Positions 1 through 10,071 of a stretch of DNA of 64,000 nt are shown in pieces. The stretch lies in the NCBI RefSeq assembly GCF_003319185.1, contig NZ_QOHJ01000001.1:248001-312000 (forward strand). Reading direction: 5' to 3'. Made by a program: the position numbers and the translations under genes. The number at the start of each line of letters is the position of its first letter. Position 1 is the stretch's first letter. The stretch is from Blastococcus sp. TF02A-30. GTDB lineage: Bacteria; Actinomycetota; Actinomycetes; Mycobacteriales; Geodermatophilaceae. The notes under the pieces were generated by a model that did no database searches, was not told where the DNA came from, and worked only from the letters and a program-made list of their open reading frames with translations.

Positions 1-1
1 C

Positions 2-1168
2 GCCGACCTGGTCCGCCGCCGCTCCGGCCTGCCTCCCGCGACCTACTTCTCCGCCGGCAAGCTGCGCTGGCTGCTGGACGCGCACGCCGACGAGGTGCGT
101 GCCGCCGCGGGCAACGTGCTCGCGGGCACCGTGGACAGCTGGCTGCTGTGGCAGCTCACCGGAGGTCCCGACGGCGGGGTGCACGTGACCGACGTGACCA
201 ACGCCAGCCGGACGATGCTCATGGACATCGACACGCTGGAGTGGGATCCCCAGCTGCTCGACGTGTTCGCGATCGACCGGGCTCTGCTCCCCCGGATCGT
301 CGACTCCACCGACCCGGCCGGTCACGGCACGGTGCGCACGGTGCCGGAGCTCGCGGGCGTCCCGGTGACGGCGGTCCTCGGGGATCAGCAGGCAGCCATG
401 GTGGGTCAGACCTGCTTCGCCCCGGGCGAGGCCAAGAACACCTACGGCACCGGCAACTTCCTCCTGCTCAACACCGGCAAGGAGGCGGTGCGCAGCGGGG
501 CCGGCCTGCTCACGACCGTCTGCTACCGGTTCGCCGGCGAGGACCCGGTCTACGCGCTGGAGGGCTCCATCGCCGTCACCGGCTCGGCGGTCCAGTGGTT
601 GCGCGACCGGATGCGGCTGATCGACGAGGCCGCCCAGATCGAGGAGCTCGCCGCCGCCGTCGAGGACAGCGCCGGCGCCTACTTCGTGCCCGCGTTCTCC
701 GGGCTCTTCGCCCCCTACTGGCGGCCGGACGCCCGCGGCACGATCGTCGGCCTGGCGCACTTCCACGGGCGCGAGCACCTCGCCCGGGCCACCCTCGACT
801 CGATCTGCCACCAGTCCGCAGACGTGGCCGCCGCGATGGAGGCCGACTCCGGCGTGCGGCTGGAGGTGCTGCGGGTGGACGGTGGCGTGACCGCGAACGA
901 GCTGTGCATGCAGATCCAGGCCGACGTCCTCGGCGTGCCGGTGCAACGTCCGCCGGTCGCCGAGACGACGGCGCTGGGTGCCGCCTACGCCGCGGGCCTC
1001 GCGGTCGGGCTGTGGCCTGACACCGATGCGGTCCGCGCCCTCGCCGACGGCCACCGGACGTGGCATCCCGGGTGGGACTCCGGCACGCGGGCACGGGCCC
1101 GCGAGGGCTGGCGCCGGGCGGTCAGCCGGTCGCTGGGCTGGATCGGTGAGGAGACGGCCACCGCGTGA
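2..1168 (+). CDS. glpK: Glycerol kinase, 5'-truncated by the window edge
   Basis: This is the C-terminal part of glycerol kinase, which makes sn-glycerol 3-phosphate from glycerol and ATP in the cytoplasm. The frame is open from base 2, so the gene starts upstream; about 388 residues remain of a family length near 500. FGGY-kinase features are visible: [14 protein letters not shown] (bases about 440-477), the [11 protein letters not shown] segment, and [19 protein letters not shown] (about 880-935) with its DGG nucleotide-binding turn. glpD follows 88 bases downstream in the same direction, so the pair covers the two steps from glycerol to dihydroxyacetone phosphate. Confidence 0.95.
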   Translation, partial: ADLVRRRSGLPPATYFSAGKLRWLLDAHADEVRAAAGNVLAGTVDSWLLWQLTGGPDGGVHVTDVTNASRTMLMDIDTLEWDPQLLDVFAIDRALLPRIVDSTDPAGHGTVRTVPELAGVPVTAVLGDQQAAMVGQTCFAPGEAKNTYGTGNFLLLNTGKEAVRSGAGLLTTVCYRFAGEDPVYALEGSIAVTGSAVQWLRDRMRLIDEAAQIEELAAAVEDSAGAYFVPAFSGLFAPYWRPDARGTIVGLAHFHGREHLARATLDSICHQSADVAAAMEADSGVRLEVLRVDGGVTANELCMQIQADVLGVPVQRPPVAETTALGAAYAAGLAVGLWPDTDAVRALADGHRTWHPGWDSGTRARAREGWRRAVSRSLGWIGEETATA

Positions 1169-1170
1169 AG

Positions 1171-1189
1171 CGTTCGGCATTGCCGAACG
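1171..1189. promoter_or_regulatory. Perfect inverted repeat, candidate operator between glpK and glpD
   Basis: CGTTCGGCA and TGCCGAACG form a perfect 9-bp inverted repeat around one T, starting 2 bases after the glpK stop. A 19-bp dyad with a short centre suits a dimeric repressor better than a terminator. Actinobacterial glycerol operons are known to be controlled by IclR-type GylR regulators, so an IclR-like operator for glpD is a reasonable inference. No regulator gene lies in the window. Confidence 0.5.
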
Positions 1190-1256
1190 CCCTGGCTCGA
1201 TCCCCCGTGCTGCCGTTCCTACCGTTGGAGGAGCACGACACCGCAGAGGAGCACCG

Positions 1257-2987
1257 ATGACCGCAGTACCGCCGCTCGGCCCCGAGCAGCGCGCCCGTTC
1301 CTGGGCCGAGCTCGCCGAGACCGAGTTCGAGGTCCTGGTCGTCGGCGGAGGCGTGACCGGCGCGGGGGTCGCGCTGGACGCGGCGACCCGCGGCCTGCGC
1401 ACCGCGCTGGTCGAGGCCCGCGACTTCGCCTCGGGGACCTCCTCGCGCTCCTCGAAGCTGTTCCACGGCGGCCTGCGCTACCTGGAGTCCTTCGAGTTCG
1501 GGCTGGTCCGCGAGGCGCTGCACGAGCGCGACCTCAGCGTGAACCGGCTCGCGCCGCACCTGGTCAAGCCGGTGCCCTTCCTCTACCCCCTCACCCACCG
1601 GGTGTGGGAGCGGCCGTACGTGAGCGCCGGCCTCGCCCTCTACGACGGCCTGGCCCGTGTCGGCGCCCTGGCCGAGCCGATGCCCGCGCAGAAGCACCTC
1701 ACCCGCACCAGCGCCCGCACCCTCTTCCCCGCGCTCAAGCCCGACGCCCTGGTCGGCGCGGTCCGCTACTACGACGCCCAGGCCGACGACGCCCGGCACA
1801 CCCTGACCCTCGCGCGTACCGCGGCCGCCTACGGCGCCACCGTCCTCAACTCCGCCGAGGTGGTGTCCTTCACCCACGCCGGCGGCCGGGTGGTCGGGGC
1901 CCGGGTCCGGGACGTCGAGACCGGCGCGGAGGTCGACGTCCGCAGCGAGGTCGTGGTCAACGCCACCGGCGTCTGGACCGACGACCTGCAGACCCTGGTG
2001 GGCGGCCGGGGGCGGTTCCACGTGCGGGCCAGCAAGGGCGTGCACATCGTCGTCCCACGGGACCGGATCAACGGGGAGACCGGGCTGATCCTGCGCACCG
2101 AGAAGTCGGTGCTGTTCGTGATCCCCTGGGGTAGCCACTGGATCGTGGGCACGACGGACACCGACTGGTCGCTGGACAAGGCGCACCCCGCGGCGAGCCG
2201 GGCCGACATCGACTACATCCTCGAGCACGTCAACGAGGTGCTCGCCGTCCCGCTCACCCACGACGACATCACCGGCGTCTACGCGGGCCTGCGCCCGCTG
2301 CTGGCCGGGGAGTCGGAGCTCACCAGCCAGCTCTCCCGCGAGCACGCCGTGGCGCGCCCGATGCCCGGGGTGATCGCCGTCGCCGGAGGCAAGTACACGA
2401 CCTACCGCCCGATGGCGGCTGACGCGGTCGACGCAGTCGCCGAGGACGTCACCCGCCGCGTGCCGCCGAGCGTGACCGAGAACGTCCCGCTGGTCGGCGC
2501 GGAGGGCTACCACGCCATGGTGAACCAGTTGGAGGCGCTCGCCGACCGCTGGGGCATCCCGCGGTTCCGCGCGCAGCACCTCCTCGACCGCTTCGGCTCC
2601 CTGACCCCCGACGTCCTGGCGCTGGCCGCGGACGACCCGGAGCTGCTGCGGCCGGTCCCGGGGGCGGAGGAATACCTGATGGTCGAGATGGTCTGGGCGG
2701 CCGCGCACGAATCGGCGCTGCACCTCGACGACCTGCTCGCGCGGCGCACCAGGATCTCCATCGAGACCGCCCACCGCGGGGTCGACTCCGCGGAGCCGGT
2801 GGCCCGCGCGGTCGCCGGGGTGCTGGGCTGGGACGAGGAGCGGATCGGCACGGAGGTGGCGAGCTACGCCGCCCGCGTGGAGGCCGAGCGGCGCTCCCAG
2901 ACCGCCCTGGACGACCAGGAGGCCGACGCCGTCCGCGTGGCGGCCCCGGACACCCGCGCCGTCGCCGTCGGCAGGGCGCTCGTCTGA
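1257..2987 (+). CDS. glpD: Aerobic glycerol-3-phosphate dehydrogenase, FAD-dependent
   Basis: This flavoprotein oxidises glycerol 3-phosphate to dihydroxyacetone phosphate and passes electrons to the quinone pool at the inner face of the membrane. The 576 residues match the usual family length. An FAD Rossmann motif [10 protein letters not shown] lies near residues 28-37, followed by the family segment [16 protein letters not shown], then [16 protein letters not shown] and AGGKYTTYR. The C-terminal third is the helical GlpD cap. ATG 1257 is chosen because AGAGGAG lies about 7 bases upstream and the flavin motif follows at the right distance. An open frame continues upstream but has no conserved sequence. 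Confidence 0.96.
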   Translation: MTAVPPLGPEQRARSWAELAETEFEVLVVGGGVTGAGVALDAATRGLRTALVEARDFASGTSSRSSKLFHGGLRYLESFEFGLVREALHERDLSVNRLAPHLVKPVPFLYPLTHRVWERPYVSAGLALYDGLARVGALAEPMPAQKHLTRTSARTLFPALKPDALVGAVRYYDAQADDARHTLTLARTAAAYGATVLNSAEVVSFTHAGGRVVGARVRDVETGAEVDVRSEVVVNATGVWTDDLQTLVGGRGRFHVRASKGVHIVVPRDRINGETGLILRTEKSVLFVIPWGSHWIVGTTDTDWSLDKAHPAASRADIDYILEHVNEVLAVPLTHDDITGVYAGLRPLLAGESELTSQLSREHAVARPMPGVIAVAGGKYTTYRPMAADAVDAVAEDVTRRVPPSVTENVPLVGAEGYHAMVNQLEALADRWGIPRFRAQHLLDRFGSLTPDVLALAADDPELLRPVPGAEEYLMVEMVWAAAHESALHLDDLLARRTRISIETAHRGVDSAEPVARAVAGVLGWDEERIGTEVASYAARVEAERRSQTALDDQEADAVRVAAPDTRAVAVGRALV

Positions 2988-3023
2988 GGCGGGCGCCGGG
3001 TCGCGCGGCCGCTGCGCGGCGGA

Positions 3024-3029
3024 CAAGAT
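3024..3029 (+). promoter_or_regulatory. Candidate -10 hexamer for leaderless pgm transcript
   Basis: CAAGAT sits 7 bases before the GTG start at 3037 and no Shine-Dalgarno is present, the same arrangement as at several other genes here. A transcript starting at or next to the start codon is inferred. Confidence 0.35.
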
Positions 3030-3036
3030 CAGCGGC

Positions 3037-4671
3037 GTGAGCGATCCCCGTGCCGGCCAGCCCGCCCAGCCCAGCGACCTGATCGACGTCGCCTCGCTCG
3101 TCACCGCGTACTACACGCTCGAGCCCGACCCGTCCGACGCCGCGCAGCAGGTCGTCTTCGGCACCTCCGGGCACCGCGGCTCGGCGTTCGACGCCGCCTT
3201 CAACGAGGCGCACATCGTGGCGACCACGCAGGCGATCTGCGAGTACCGGGCCGCCCAGGGCTACGACGGACCGCTGTTCATCGGCCGGGACACCCACGCG
3301 CTGTCCGAGCCGGCCTGGGCGTCGGCGCTGGAGGTGCTGGCCGCCAACGACGTGACCGTGCTGGTCGACGCCGCCGACCGGTACACCCCCACCCCGGCGG
3401 TCAGCCACGCCATCCTGCGGGCGAACCGGGGGAAGACCACCGGTCTGGCCGACGGAATCGTGGTCACCCCGTCGCACAACCCGCCCCGCGACGGGGGGTT
3501 CAAGTACAACCCGCCGTCCGGCGGGCCGGCCGACACCGACGCCACCAAGGTCATCGCAGACCGCGCCAACGAGCTGCTGCGCAACGGCCTCGACGGCGTC
3601 CGCCGGGTCCCCTTCGCCCGCGCCCGCGCCCAGGCCCGGTCCCACGACTTCCTGGGCGACTACGTCGACGACCTGCCCTCGGTGCTCGACCTCGACGCCG
3701 TCCGGGACGCCGGCGTCCGGATCGGCGCCGACCCGCTGGGCGGCGCGAGCGTCGACTACTGGGCGGCCATCGCCGAGCGCCACCGCCTCGACCTCACCGT
3801 GGTGAACCCGCTGGTCGACCCGACCTGGCGGTTCATGACGCTGGACTGGGACGGCAAGATCCGGATGGACTGCTCGTCGCCGTCGGCCATGGCCTCGCTG
3901 ATCGGCAAGCGCGCGGACTTCCAGATCGCCACCGGCAACGACGCCGACGCCGACCGGCACGGCATCGTCACGCCCGACGGCGGGCTGATGAACCCGAACC
4001 ACTTCCTGGCCGTCGCGATCGCCTACCTCTTCGAGCACCGGCCGTCCTGGGGTGCCGACGTCGCCGTCGGCAAGACGCTGGTGTCGTCGTCGCTGATCGA
4101 CCGCGTCGTCGCGGGCCTGGGCCGGCGGCTGGTCGAGGTGCCGGTCGGGTTCAAGTGGTTCGTGCCCGGGTTGCTGGACGGCACGGTCGGCTTCGGCGGC
4201 GAGGAGTCCGCCGGCGCCTCCTTCCTGCGCCGCGACGGCTCGGTGTGGACGACGGACAAGGACGGCATCCTGCTCGCGCTGCTGGCCAGCGAGATCCAGG
4301 CCGTGACCGGGCGCTCGCCCTCCCAGCTGCACGGCGAGCTCACCCAGCGGCACGGCGAGTCGGCCTACGCCCGCGTCGACGCACCGGCCACGCGGGCGCA
4401 GAAGGCGGCGCTGGGCAAGCTCTCCCCCGAGGCGGTGACCGCGACCGAGCTGGCCGGCGAGCCGATCACCGCCAAGCTCACCCGCGCCCCGGGCAACGAC
4501 GCGGCCATCGGCGGGCTCAAGGTGGTCACCGAGAACGCCTGGTTCGCCGCCCGCCCGTCCGGCACCGAGGACGTCTACAAGGTCTACGCGGAGAGCTTCC
4601 GCGGTCCCGAGCACCTGGCCCAGGTCCAGCAGGAGGCGCAGCAGGTCGTCGGGGCGGCGCTGCAGCGGTAG
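3037..4671 (+). CDS. pgm: Phosphoglucomutase, alpha-D-glucose specific
   Basis: It interconverts glucose 1-phosphate and glucose 6-phosphate, linking glycolysis to glycogen, trehalose and wall sugar nucleotides. The 544 residues fit the bacterial Pgm family (about 545). The phosphoserine loop VVTPSHNPP lies near residues 143-151, the metal loop [10 protein letters not shown] near 300, the sugar-binding GFGGEESAG near 390 and the phosphate-binding [10 protein letters not shown] near 507. The GTG at 3037 gives an N-terminus normal for the family. It is probably transcribed separately from glpD. Confidence 0.95.
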   Translation: MSDPRAGQPAQPSDLIDVASLVTAYYTLEPDPSDAAQQVVFGTSGHRGSAFDAAFNEAHIVATTQAICEYRAAQGYDGPLFIGRDTHALSEPAWASALEVLAANDVTVLVDAADRYTPTPAVSHAILRANRGKTTGLADGIVVTPSHNPPRDGGFKYNPPSGGPADTDATKVIADRANELLRNGLDGVRRVPFARARAQARSHDFLGDYVDDLPSVLDLDAVRDAGVRIGADPLGGASVDYWAAIAERHRLDLTVVNPLVDPTWRFMTLDWDGKIRMDCSSPSAMASLIGKRADFQIATGNDADADRHGIVTPDGGLMNPNHFLAVAIAYLFEHRPSWGADVAVGKTLVSSSLIDRVVAGLGRRLVEVPVGFKWFVPGLLDGTVGFGGEESAGASFLRRDGSVWTTDKDGILLALLASEIQAVTGRSPSQLHGELTQRHGESAYARVDAPATRAQKAALGKLSPEAVTATELAGEPITAKLTRAPGNDAAIGGLKVVTENAWFAARPSGTEDVYKVYAESFRGPEHLAQVQQEAQQVVGAALQR

Positions 4672-4714
4672 CGGGTCTCGCCGGGCCGGGACGGCGGGCG
4701 GTCACACTGGGGGT

Positions 4715-5473
4715 GTGAGCGACGAGGGGTCCCCCGGTCCGGAGGAGCGCTACGACGGGCCGCCGTCGTACCCGAGGCCGGGCGGGCCGGTGCCCGGCCA
4801 CGGCTCCCCGCCCGGGTACGGGCCGCCGCAGGGGTACGGGCCCCCGCCCGGGTACGGGCCGCCGCCGGGATACGGGCCGCCGCCCGGGTACGGCCCGCCG
4901 CCGGGCTACGGGCCCCCGCCCGGCTACGGTCCCCCGCCCTGGCAGCCCCCGGGCTACGGCCCGCCACCCGGTCACGGCTCCCCCGGCTACGGCTGGCCGC
5001 TCGGACCCGCGACGGCCGCCCCCTGGCCGCACGGGCCGGCCCGCCCGGGCGTGGCCACGTCGGCCGCGGTCCTGGGGTTCGTCACCGGCGGCCTCACCGC
5101 GCTGGTGTCGGCCGGCTTCCTGATGGAGCTGCTGGCGGGGGACGTCGAGGGCGCCTACGTGCTGCTGGTCCTCACCGGGGTCGCCTGCGCGGCGGGGCTG
5201 ATCACCGGCGCGGCCCGGCTGCTGGCCCGCCGCCCGGCGTCGCTGCTGCTCACCGCGGCGCTGGCCGCGATCGTCTCGCTGGTGCTCGTCCTGGTGGTCG
5301 GCACGGCCACCCTCTACGGGGACGACGAGGACTTCGTGATCGCCGTCGCGCTGTTCGGGCTGCCGCTGCCGGTGCTGACCGCCGTCTTCGCGCGCAACCC
5401 GGCGACCACCGGCTGGGTGGCGGCCGGGGAGCCGGTCAGCGGGTCAGGCGGAAGCGCTCCACCAGCCCGTTGA
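4715..5473 (+). CDS. Membrane protein with N-terminal PGYGPP repeats, function unknown
   Basis: The 252 residues fall into two parts. Residues about 10-105 are a low-complexity Pro/Gly/Tyr region with repeated PGYGPP units. Residues about 112-235 hold four hydrophobic helices, including [19 protein letters not shown] and a segment ending [11 protein letters not shown]. Actinobacterial small membrane proteins often carry such cytoplasmic proline-rich tails, so a DUF4190-like envelope protein is plausible but not shown. CACACT lies 6 bases before GTG 4715 with no ribosome site. The 3' end overlaps the convergent chemoreceptor gene by 38 bases. Confidence 0.75.
   Translation: MSDEGSPGPEERYDGPPSYPRPGGPVPGHGSPPGYGPPQGYGPPPGYGPPPGYGPPPGYGPPPGYGPPPGYGPPPWQPPGYGPPPGHGSPGYGWPLGPATAAPWPHGPARPGVATSAAVLGFVTGGLTALVSAGFLMELLAGDVEGAYVLLVLTGVACAAGLITGAARLLARRPASLLLTAALAAIVSLVLVLVVGTATLYGDDEDFVIAVALFGLPLPVLTAVFARNPATTGWVAAGEPVSGSGGSAPPAR
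4800..4975 (+). repeat. Coding tandem repeat, about 15-18 bp units (PGYGPP)
   Basis: Near-identical units of the type CCGGGTACGGGCCGCCG encode successive PGYGPP or QGYGPP motifs. Third positions vary between units while the peptide stays fixed, which points to selection on the peptide. Confidence 0.8.
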
Positions 5474-7403
5474 GCCGGCCGGCGGCGCCGGTCAGCGCGT
5501 CCGCGGCGGCCCGCAGCTCGGTCGCGGAACCGCTGGTCGAGCCGGCGGCCGCAGTGATCCCGTCGACCGTGGCCGCCATGCCGCCCGAACCGGCGGCCAC
5601 CTCCGCCACCCCGCGGTTCATCTCCGCCGTCGTCGCCGTCTGCTCCTCGACCGCCGAGGCGATCGTCGTCTGGTAGTCGTCGATCTGGGCGACGATCGCG
5701 CTGATCTGCTCGATCGCCGCCGCGGCGCTCGCGCTGTCCGCCTGGATCGCGGCCACCCGGCGGGAGATCTCCTCGGTGGCCCCGGCGGTCTCCTGGGCCA
5801 GCTCCTTGACCTCGTTGGCGACGACGGCGAAGCCCTTGCCCGCCTCGCCGGCCCGCGCCGCTTCGATGGTGGCGTTGAGCGCGAGCAGGTTCGTCTGCTC
5901 GGCGATGCTGGTGATGACCTTGACGACCTCGCCGATGCGCGCCGAGGAGTCGCCCAGCGCGCGGACCGTCTCGTTCGTCGTGGCTGCGACGGTGACCGCC
6001 TGGCCCGCCACGCGCGCGGCCTCGGTGGCGTTGGTCGAGATCTCGCGGATCGAGGCGCCCATCTGCTCGCCGCCCGCGGCCACGGCCTGCACCGACGTCG
6101 ACACCCGGCCGGCCGCCGAGGCGACGTCCTGGGCCGAGGTGGCGGCGCTGCCCGCATCGGTCGCCACGCGGCCGGCGAGGCCCAGCAGCTCCTGCGAGCT
6201 CGCGGCCACGCCGGACGCGGTGTCCCGGGTCGCGGCCAGCACCTCGGACAGGTCGTCCAGGCTGGCGTTGAGCGCGGTCGAGAGCTGCCCGACCTCGTCG
6301 CCGCGACGGACCTCCAGGCGCTCCCGGAGGTCGCCCTCGGCCACCTTCTGCAGCACCGCGGCCGCCCGGCGCAGCGGGCCGGTGATCGTCGCCGCGAACC
6401 GGGCGGCGACCAGGCCGACCACGACGGCGGCGATGCCCGCCACCGCGACGATCACGGCGAGCAGCGACTGGGCCGGCGCCGCGGCCTCCTCGGCGTCCTC
6501 GCGCATCAGCACGCCCCAGCCGTAGCCGGGGAAACCCAGCGCACCGGCGGAGGAGGCGTAGCCGTGCACCTGGTCCACGCCGCCCGGGTACGGGGCCTCC
6601 CCGGATCCGGACTCGTCCCGCGCCAGCGCCTCGGCGGCCGGCAGCCCGGCCGCGAGCAGGTCGAGCCCGCTCGTGCCGTCGGCGCCGGGCCCGGCCAGGA
6701 CGACGCCGTCCCCGCGGAGCACCTGCCCGGTCACGCTGGACACCCCGCGGTCCTGGATCTTCGCCACCTGCTCGTCGAGGATCTGGCCGACGACGCGGTC
6801 CCAGGACGCGAAGTTCACCCACACCCGGACCGGGGCGCCCGAGGGCCCGAACACCGGGGCGGCGAACGGCAGGGACACGACCTCCCGGCCCACCGCCGTG
6901 GTGACCGCGCCCTCGACGCTGGCGTCGCTGTAGAACGTCTGCCCCGCCGGCAGCTGCAGCGCCTGCTGGAACCACGGGGTGCCGGCCACCGAGGTGCCGA
7001 CCAGGGAGGCCGCGTCGACCGGCTGCCCGTCCCCCGTCACGGTGTTCGTCGCCACGACCGTGCCGGTGGCGGCGTCCGCGACCAGCAGCAGGTCGTAGAT
7101 GCCGTAGTTCTTGCTGTAGAAGTCGGCCGCCGCCTGGACCGTGGCCGCGTCGTCCTGCGCAGCCGGGTTGTAGGCGAACGCCTGCACGTCGCCCCACCGC
7201 TCGAACAGGTTCCGGTCGATCTTGTCGATCGTCGAGACGGCCTCGCTGCGCAGCAGCTCGCCCTCGGCCGAGCGCCAGTCGCCGCTGCTCTTGCTGAACG
7301 CGACGGCGCCGAGCACCCCCAGCGGCACGATCACCAGCAGCAGCAGGAAGGCGATCAGCGTGGTGCGCAGCGACGTGGTGCGCAGACGGGCACGCAGCGA
7401 CAT
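5436..7403 (-). CDS. Methyl-accepting chemotaxis protein with double-Cache-like sensor
   Basis: A transmembrane chemoreceptor of 655 residues. TM1 spans about 13-35, an extracytoplasmic Cache-type sensor about 40-305, TM2 about 312-336, HAMP about 337-390, then the coiled-coil signalling domain with the conserved hairpin tip [23 protein letters not shown] 7403 is preferred over the ATG at 7412 because GGAG lies 9 bases before it. The tail ends RFRLTR and lacks the RFTY end shared by the four clustered receptors. It lies about 19 kb from the che cluster on the other strand, so it may feed the same CheA or another array. Ligand unknown; Cache domains often bind small organic molecules. Confidence 0.93.
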   Translation of the reverse strand: MSLRARLRTTSLRTTLIAFLLLLVIVPLGVLGAVAFSKSSGDWRSAEGELLRSEAVSTIDKIDRNLFERWGDVQAFAYNPAAQDDAATVQAAADFYSKNYGIYDLLLVADAATGTVVATNTVTGDGQPVDAASLVGTSVAGTPWFQQALQLPAGQTFYSDASVEGAVTTAVGREVVSLPFAAPVFGPSGAPVRVWVNFASWDRVVGQILDEQVAKIQDRGVSSVTGQVLRGDGVVLAGPGADGTSGLDLLAAGLPAAEALARDESGSGEAPYPGGVDQVHGYASSAGALGFPGYGWGVLMREDAEEAAAPAQSLLAVIVAVAGIAAVVVGLVAARFAATITGPLRRAAAVLQKVAEGDLRERLEVRRGDEVGQLSTALNASLDDLSEVLAATRDTASGVAASSQELLGLAGRVATDAGSAATSAQDVASAAGRVSTSVQAVAAGGEQMGASIREISTNATEAARVAGQAVTVAATTNETVRALGDSSARIGEVVKVITSIAEQTNLLALNATIEAARAGEAGKGFAVVANEVKELAQETAGATEEISRRVAAIQADSASAAAAIEQISAIVAQIDDYQTTIASAVEEQTATTAEMNRGVAEVAAGSGGMAATVDGITAAAGSTSGSATELRAAADALTGAAGRLNGLVERFRLTR

Positions 7404-7513
7404 GGGGACCATCTCCGGGTGGGCTCGGTGTAGCCACCCCATCGGCGGGCGCCGACCTCCGCGGTACCGCTCAGTGACGCGTGTGACCTGCGGAAACACG
7501 GCCGTTCCGCGGG

Positions 7514-8416
7514 TCAGCGGCGCCGTTCGGCCCGTCGCCGTGCCTTGTCGGCGTACATCGCGTCGTCGGCCGCGCGGACGACCTGCTCGTGGACGTCGGT
7601 GGGCTCCTCCCCGCCGGGCGCCCAGCCGATGCCGATGCTGATGCCGATCGAGATCTCCTGGCCGCTGAGCTGCAGCGGCATCGTCGCCGCCTCGCGCAGC
7701 CGGTCCACGAGCACCTCGGCGTCCGCGCGGTGGGTGTTCTCGCAGACGATGGCGAACTCGTCGCCGCCCAGCCGGGCGGCGGTGTCGCTGGCCCGCAGGA
7801 TCGAGCGCAGCCGGTCGGCGAAGGAGACGAGCACGAGGTCGCCCATGGGGTGGCCGAGCTCGTCGTTGATCGCCTTGAAGCCGTCCAGGTCCATGATCAC
7901 CACGCACGTGGGCGTCTGCTCGCGGCGGCCGCGCTCGAGCGCGTGCCAGAGGCGGTCCTGGAACAGCAGCCGGTTGGGCAGCCCGGTGAGCGGGTCGTGC
8001 AGCGAGCGGTGCACCAGCTGGGCCTCGAGCGCCTTCCGCTCGGTGATGTCCTCGACGATGATCACCAGGTGGGCCGGCTGGCCCTCCGGCGTCTCCTCCA
8101 CCCAGGAGGCGGTGACCTGGACCGGCACGATGCTGCCGTCGGCCCGCACCAGCCGCGTCTCGTGCCGCATCGGCCGGGACGGGTCGGCGAGCAGCGCCGC
8201 GTGCTGCTCCCGCGTCCCGAGGGCGGCCTCCGGGTCGACCAGGTCGTGCACGCTGCGCCCCACGAGCTCCTCGGCGTGCCGGTCCAGCAGGCTGCAGAAG
8301 GCCGGGTTCACGTCGATCAGCACGGCGTCGGGCGTGGTGAGCACGACCCCCATCGGCGCGTTGGCGAACACGCTGCGGCGGTCAGCAGGGGGCAGCGCGT
8401 CCACCACCTCGATCAC
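7514..8416 (-). CDS. PAS-GGDEF diguanylate cyclase
   Basis: A soluble, probable c-di-GMP synthase of 300 residues. A PAS domain covers about 10-130, ending [12 protein letters not shown]. The GGDEF domain runs about 138-298 with [17 protein letters not shown] and an intact GGDEF active site at 217-221. RASD at 208-211 lies exactly five residues before GGDEF, where the inhibitory RxxD I-site is expected. No EAL domain follows. GTG 8416 is chosen because GGAGGT precedes it by 5 bases. It is divergent from the HMG-CoA lyase gene and lies next to a chemoreceptor, so motility control by c-di-GMP is possible. Confidence 0.9.
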   Translation of the reverse strand: MIEVVDALPPADRRSVFANAPMGVVLTTPDAVLIDVNPAFCSLLDRHAEELVGRSVHDLVDPEAALGTREQHAALLADPSRPMRHETRLVRADGSIVPVQVTASWVEETPEGQPAHLVIIVEDITERKALEAQLVHRSLHDPLTGLPNRLLFQDRLWHALERGRREQTPTCVVIMDLDGFKAINDELGHPMGDLVLVSFADRLRSILRASDTAARLGGDEFAIVCENTHRADAEVLVDRLREAATMPLQLSGQEISIGISIGIGWAPGGEEPTDVHEQVVRAADDAMYADKARRRAERRR

Positions 8417-8559
8417 ATCCCACCTCCGTCGCCTGGCTCCATCTTGCGCGACGCCACCGACGATCGCTCCGGGAGCCGCACCGGAACCGTTCCGGGTCGC
8501 CTCATCGGGCGACCTGCGCGGAGGGGCAGGATGCAGGGGACGCATCGAGGAGGTGCCCC

Positions 8560-9495
8560 GTGAACGAGTTCGACCTGGTGCTGCCGGCGGCTGTCGACAT
8601 CCGTGAGGTCGGCATGCGCGACGGGCTGCAGCTGGAGGCGCCCGTCCCCCTCGCCGGCAAGCTGGCCATGCTCGAGGCGCTGGTCGCCACCGGCGTGCGG
8701 CGGATCGAGGCGACGTCGTTCGTCTCCCCCAAGGCGGTGCCCGCCCTCGCCGACGCCGACCAGGTCGCCGCCGAGCTGGCGCGCTGGCCCGAGGTGCACT
8801 GGTCGGCGCTGGTGGCCAACGCGCGCGGCGCGGTGCGCGCCGTCGACGCGGGTGTCGCCGACCTCGAGTACGTCGTCTCCGCCTCCGACGGGCACAGCCG
8901 CGCGAACGCCGGGCGCAGCACCGCCGAGGCGGTCGGGGCGGTCAGCGAGGTCGCCGGCCTCGCGCACGGCGCGGGGGGCTCGCTCGAGGTCATCATCGCC
9001 ACCGCCTGGGACTGCCCGTTCGACGGGCGCACGCCGATCTCACGCACCGTCGACGTCGCCCGCGCCGCGGTCACCGCCGGCGCCGACCAGCTCTGCCTGG
9101 GCGACACGATCGGGACGACGACGCCGTTGCGCGTGGTCCAGCTGCTCGACGCCGTCCGGCGGGCCTGCCCCGGCGTCGCCGTCGGCGTGCACTTCCACGA
9201 CACCAGGGGCACCGGGCAGGCCAACGCGCTGGCCGCCGTCCAGGCCGGGGTGACCCAGCTCGACGCCTCGATCGGCGGGCTGGGCGGGTGCCCCTTCGCG
9301 CCCGGCGCCAGCGGCAACATCGCCACCGAGGAGCTGGTCTACATGCTCGAGGAGTCCGGCGTGCGGACCGGGCTGGACCTCGACGCCGTCCTGGGCGCGG
9401 CCCGGGTCACCGAGGAGGCGGTCGGGCACGAGCTGCCCAGCTCGCTGTACCGCGCCGGTGGCCGCTCGGTGCCGCGGGCGCTGGACGCCCGGTGA
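8560..9495 (+). CDS. Hydroxymethylglutaryl-CoA lyase
   Basis: It splits 3-hydroxy-3-methylglutaryl-CoA into acetyl-CoA and acetoacetate, the last step of leucine breakdown. The 311 residues form an HMGL-like TIM barrel. REVGMRDGLQLE near residue 15 carries the catalytic Arg-Asp pair, VHFHDTRG near 207 supplies metal ligands, and GGLGGCPFAPGASGN near 242 is the lyase signature with the active-site Cys. GAGGAGG precedes GTG 8560. Its stop overlaps the next start by 4 bases, so the two are translationally coupled. Confidence 0.92.
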   Translation: MNEFDLVLPAAVDIREVGMRDGLQLEAPVPLAGKLAMLEALVATGVRRIEATSFVSPKAVPALADADQVAAELARWPEVHWSALVANARGAVRAVDAGVADLEYVVSASDGHSRANAGRSTAEAVGAVSEVAGLAHGAGGSLEVIIATAWDCPFDGRTPISRTVDVARAAVTAGADQLCLGDTIGTTTPLRVVQLLDAVRRACPGVAVGVHFHDTRGTGQANALAAVQAGVTQLDASIGGLGGCPFAPGASGNIATEELVYMLEESGVRTGLDLDAVLGAARVTEEAVGHELPSSLYRAGGRSVPRALDAR

Positions 9496-10007
9496 CCGGT
9501 CCCGCGCCCGAGGACCCGCCCCGGATCGTCGACCCGCGGATGCTGCGCGACGTCCTCGGGCACTTCGCCTCGGGCGTCACCGTCGTCACCGCCGACACCG
9601 CCGACGGCCCGATCGGGTTCACCTGCCAGTCGTTCAGCTCGCTGTCGCTCGACCCGCCGCTCGTGGCGTTCTCGCCGGCCCGCACGTCCCGCACCTGGGC
9701 CCGGCTGCGCGACATCGGGCGCTTCTGCGTCAACGTGCTGGCCGAGGGGCAGGACGCCGTCTCGCAGAACTTCGCGCGGTCGGCCGACGACAAGTTCACC
9801 GGCGTGCCCTGGACCCCCAGCCCGCACGGCTCGCCGGTGCTCGACGACGTCGTGGCCTGGATCGACGGCGAGCTGTGGGCGGAGTACGACGGCGGCGACC
9901 ACACGATCGTCGTCGCCCGGGTGCTCGACCTCGGGTCCTCCCCCGACCGCCGGCCGCTGCTGTTCCACCGCGGCGCCTACGGCCTGCTGCAGCGCGACGA
10001 GGGCTGA
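9492..10007 (+). CDS. Flavin reductase family protein (FMN-binding split barrel)
   Basis: A 171-residue flavin reductase-like protein of the kind that supplies reduced FMN or FAD to two-component monooxygenases. LGHFASGVTVVTA near residue 20, GFTCQSFSSLSLDPPLVAF near 40-58 and NVLAEGQDAVSQNFA near 82 are typical; DHTIVVARV and LLFHRGAYG close the barrel. The start is the GTG within GTGA at 9492, overlapping the lyase stop. No monooxygenase lies beside it, so the partner is unknown. Confidence 0.85.
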   Translation: MTGPAPEDPPRIVDPRMLRDVLGHFASGVTVVTADTADGPIGFTCQSFSSLSLDPPLVAFSPARTSRTWARLRDIGRFCVNVLAEGQDAVSQNFARSADDKFTGVPWTPSPHGSPVLDDVVAWIDGELWAEYDGGDHTIVVARVLDLGSSPDRRPLLFHRGAYGLLQRDEG

Positions 10008-10071
10008 CGCCGCGGGTGTGACGGCGGGATGCTGGGGGCATCGCAGGCGCGACACCACGAGGAGGAACGCC

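Noticed and set aside
2017-2030. GTTCCACGTG half-site of the parS pattern in glpD
   Set aside because: The second half reads CGGG instead of NAAC, so it is not a full site.
1122-3104. A 660-codon minus-strand open frame opposite glpD
   Set aside because: It lacks recognisable domains or a ribosome site and mirrors the GC-skewed codons of glpD.
4800-4975. Regular repeats that could suggest a CRISPR array
   Set aside because: There are no unique spacers; the repeats are contiguous and in frame, encoding PGYGPP.
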